Assembly: GCA_900540855.1 (NCBI GenBank)
Contig: UQHK01000004.1
Coordinates: forward strand, 1 to 64,000
From: an uncultured Collinsella sp.
GTDB taxonomy: Bacteria; Actinomycetota; Coriobacteriia; Coriobacteriales; Coriobacteriaceae
Reading direction: 5' to 3'
Length of the DNA stretch: 64,000 nucleotides
Shown here: positions 62,228-64,000 of the stretch, in pieces
How positions within the stretch are numbered: the first letter of the stretch is position 1
How the letters are laid out: each line of letters begins with the position of its first letter
Made by a program: the position numbers and the translations under genes
The notes under the pieces: generated by a model
Told to the model about the DNA's origin: nothing
The model's database searches: none
Seen by the model: the letters and a program-made list of their open reading frames with translations, nothing else

Positions 62228-63628
62228 TTATGCCTCCGCACGGAGCGGCGCGAAGCTGGCGGTACCGCCCTCGATAACGCTCAGATAAGCACGGCCCGTA
62301 CGCTTGGCGGTAGAGGACTGAAGACGCTCGATCTCTTCCTCGAGGATCTGATTGACGCGCTCGTGACGACGATTTTCCATAATGCCGGCGGCAATAGCCT
62401 CGGCCCGCTCGATGCTCTCACGCGAGATACGGGCAGTATCCTCGGGGAACACAGCGCTGTGACGGCCGACATAGGCGGGGGCAGCAGGCTGAGGGGCAGC
62501 GACGGGAGCGGGGGCTGAAACAGGAGCAGGCTCGTCAATCTCATCCAGAATCGCGGTGGCGGCGGCCCACATACCCTCGTGGCCCGAGTAATCGGCCATG
62601 GGGACATCAACCTCGAGCGAGGCGTCCGGAAGGTCGCCGGTGTCGATGCGATCTTGGGCATCAATCGATGCGGTGATGGCTGCAGGCTCATCGAGGTCAT
62701 CGAGATCGATGCCCGCGGCACCGGAGATGATAGGCATGCTGGCGAGGTTTGCATTGTACGGCGCAGCCTCAGCCGCCTGCTGCTGGGCAGGAGCGCCCCA
62801 AAGCGAGCTTTCGGCGGCACGGCGGGCGGCAACAGCCTCCTCGTCCGCGGTCATGGCTTCATCAACGTACGAATTATCGGCAGAAGCGTTCGCGTCCGCC
62901 GAGGTAGCGCTGTAGGCGTTATTGACCGCCGCATTGGCAACGAGTGCCACGAAAGCCGCCGTGCTGCCCGCAGGGGCGGCCTGGGAGCCCGACACGGCGC
63001 GTGCCGCGGCGGCGATATCATCGCGATTGAAGGAGCCGGTCTGCCCGCCGTTGGTGAGCTCGTCGATGGCGACTTGATAGACGTCGCGCGAGCGTGCAGG
63101 GTCGCAGCTCACCGGCGAATCGTCGTCGAGCATGCTGTCGATCATGGACCAAGCCTCGGCCTCGTCCATAGCATCTGCGGCTCGAGCGATGGTAGGGACA
63201 CCATCATCGGCATGACGGCGCTGGAACGCACCAGTCAGGCCGGAAAGGAATGCCGAGGTAGACTGCTCCGACTGAGCCTGAGAAGCAGAAGCCGCAGCGT
63301 ACGGAATCGCATCCTGCTGCTGAGCTGGAATCGAGGCGGTCTTGAACTCGCTTTGATGCTGATTGAGATTGGCGGCACCGCCCATGGCATCGGGCTGGAA
63401 CAGACGCTCTTCACGCTGCGCACGATACTCGGAGATACCCAGCGAGGCGGCATAGATACCCACGCCCGCCACCGCGCCCACGGCGAAGGGAGCTGCACCC
63501 GCCACGACCGTCTCGTTCACCGACGAAAACGGCAGCGTCGCGGCATACATAACCACGGGAGCGGCAAGGCCGATCCCGCACGAAAGTCCGGCAAGGACTG
63601 CTCGTTGTGTTGCATCAGAAGAAGCCAT
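62228..63628 (-). CDS. alanine-rich membrane protein, lineage-specific
   Basis: A 466-residue protein starting MASSDATQRAVLAGLSCG. Two hydrophobic segments lie within the first ~70 residues (AGLSCGIGLAAPVVMYAA and PFAVGAVAGVGIYAASLG). The rest is acidic and Ala/Asp/Ser-rich, probably disordered, ending in a charged helical part (RRHERVNQILEEEIERLQ) that could be a coiled coil, and YLSVIEGGTASF. No known family. ATG 63628 is chosen for the GGGGAGAG site. Probably cotranscribed with the VanZ-like gene; a divisome or envelope role is speculation. Confidence 0.75.
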   Translation of the reverse strand: MASSDATQRAVLAGLSCGIGLAAPVVMYAATLPFSSVNETVVAGAAPFAVGAVAGVGIYAASLGISEYRAQREERLFQPDAMGGAANLNQHQSEFKTASIPAQQQDAIPYAAASASQAQSEQSTSAFLSGLTGAFQRRHADDGVPTIARAADAMDEAEAWSMIDSMLDDDSPVSCDPARSRDVYQVAIDELTNGGQTGSFNRDDIAAAARAVSGSQAAPAGSTAAFVALVANAAVNNAYSATSADANASADNSYVDEAMTADEEAVAARRAAESSLWGAPAQQQAAEAAPYNANLASMPIISGAAGIDLDDLDEPAAITASIDAQDRIDTGDLPDASLEVDVPMADYSGHEGMWAAATAILDEIDEPAPVSAPAPVAAPQPAAPAYVGRHSAVFPEDTARISRESIERAEAIAAGIMENRRHERVNQILEEEIERLQSSTAKRTGRAYLSVIEGGTASFAPLRAEA

Positions 63629-63941
63629 GAGCTCTCCCCATCTTCCAGCACCCAAATCGCATCATTCAGTTGGCTGCGCGAGAGAAGATGAAGCGGGGCT
63701 ATGCCCCAAAGCAACGGTATATGGTTCGTTTCATCTGCGTTTTCCGTCGCGAAGCTTAAAAGTTATTATGCGAAACCGTCCTGTCGATTGCAAGTGACGA
63801 TGTCGGATTGAAACGGGAAACCTGCTGCTCGTCGGTCTTACGGTCAAAAATAAGCGCGGAGCGGCGCTATAGAAAAGGGCCGAGGCTCAAAGCCCCGACC
63901 CTTTATCGCATTGATGACTATCGCTGCGCGTGGATGACAAC
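63629..63941. other. intergenic with promoter region and terminator
   Basis: About 310 bases. It contains the promoter region of the leftward alanine-rich gene and the terminator of the next leftward gene (63873-63904). No further feature seen. Confidence 0.5.
63873..63904 (-). terminator. rho-independent terminator
   Basis: On the minus strand AAAGGGTCGGGGCT pairs with AGCCTCGGCCCTTT around a 3-base loop, then TCTAT. Lies 38 bases past the stop at 63942. Confidence 0.75.
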
Positions 63942-64000
63942 CTAGAACGTCTGCTCGTAGTCGCTGTGTTTTTTGGCCGAACGCACCAGGAACTCCTGGT
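63942..64000 (-). CDS. C-terminal end of an unidentified gene
   Basis: The last ~18 codons read QEFLVRSAKKHSDYEQTF then TAG (63942-63944). The rest lies beyond the window. A terminator follows, which supports a real gene end. Product cannot be named. Confidence 0.5.
   Translation of the reverse strand, partial: QEFLVRSAKKHSDYEQTF

Overview
The window looks like a chromosomal segment of a high-GC gut Actinobacterium of the class Coriobacteriia, most like Collinsella. This is an inference: the core genes are GC-rich, there is an Rrf2-headed sufC-B-D-S-U operon, a NifU-like scaffold gene sits beside a GGGtGRT gene, and cell-wall hydrolases carry repeated tryptophan-rich modules. There are no rRNA genes and no CRISPR array.

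Layout. (1) 1-2.7 kb: dTDP-sugar genes rfbB (cut by the window edge) and rfbA, both GC-rich, separated by an AT-rich insert with a GNAT acetyltransferase plus small partner and a possibly frameshifted hypothetical gene. (2) 2.8-17.7 kb: AT-rich surface-polysaccharide cluster with an acyltransferase, a pyruvyl transferase broken by one in-frame TGA, a WsaF-like glycosyltransferase, a two-domain GT2 enzyme, DUF2142 and DUF2304 membrane proteins, several GT2/GT4 enzymes and a Wzx-type flippase. A GC-rich remnant flanked by 12-bp direct repeats interrupts it. (3) 17.7-23 kb: two secreted cell-wall hydrolases (NlpC/P60-like; amidase plus glucosaminidase) built on the same repeated module, each with near-identical internal DNA duplications. 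(4) 23-34.4 kb: accessory island with decayed IS3, IS21 and possible IS110 pieces, an Abi-family HEPN protein, an ORC-like AAA+ ATPase, an ATPase-TOPRIM pair with a NYN nuclease gene downstream, and a DUF3307 membrane protein. (5) 34.4-42.6 kb: second, GC-richer glycosyltransferase cluster, five genes leftward and one rightward. (6) 42.6-47.7 kb: an AAA/DUF1703-like ATPase, a secreted protein with an MPKTGD sorting-like motif, an MNT/HEPN pair and an Rrf2 regulator. (7) 47.9-53.2 kb: the SUF iron-sulfur operon. (8) 53.8-64 kb: a Y1 transposase, the NifU-like/GGGtGRT pair, a fumarate-reductase-type flavoprotein, two tRNA-Lys and one tRNA-His, a class I aminotransferase, a ROK fructokinase, a VanZ-like protein and an alanine-rich membrane protein.

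How it works together. Regions 1, 2 and 5 would make, modify and export a rhamnose-containing surface glycan; region 3 remodels the wall. The island between the two glycan clusters carries several genes resembling anti-phage or toxin systems; the ATPase/TOPRIM/NYN set at 29.9-32.9 kb is the best candidate for an under-described system. The Rrf2 gene and suf operon are divergent around two matching 31-bp dyads, which look like the regulator's operators.
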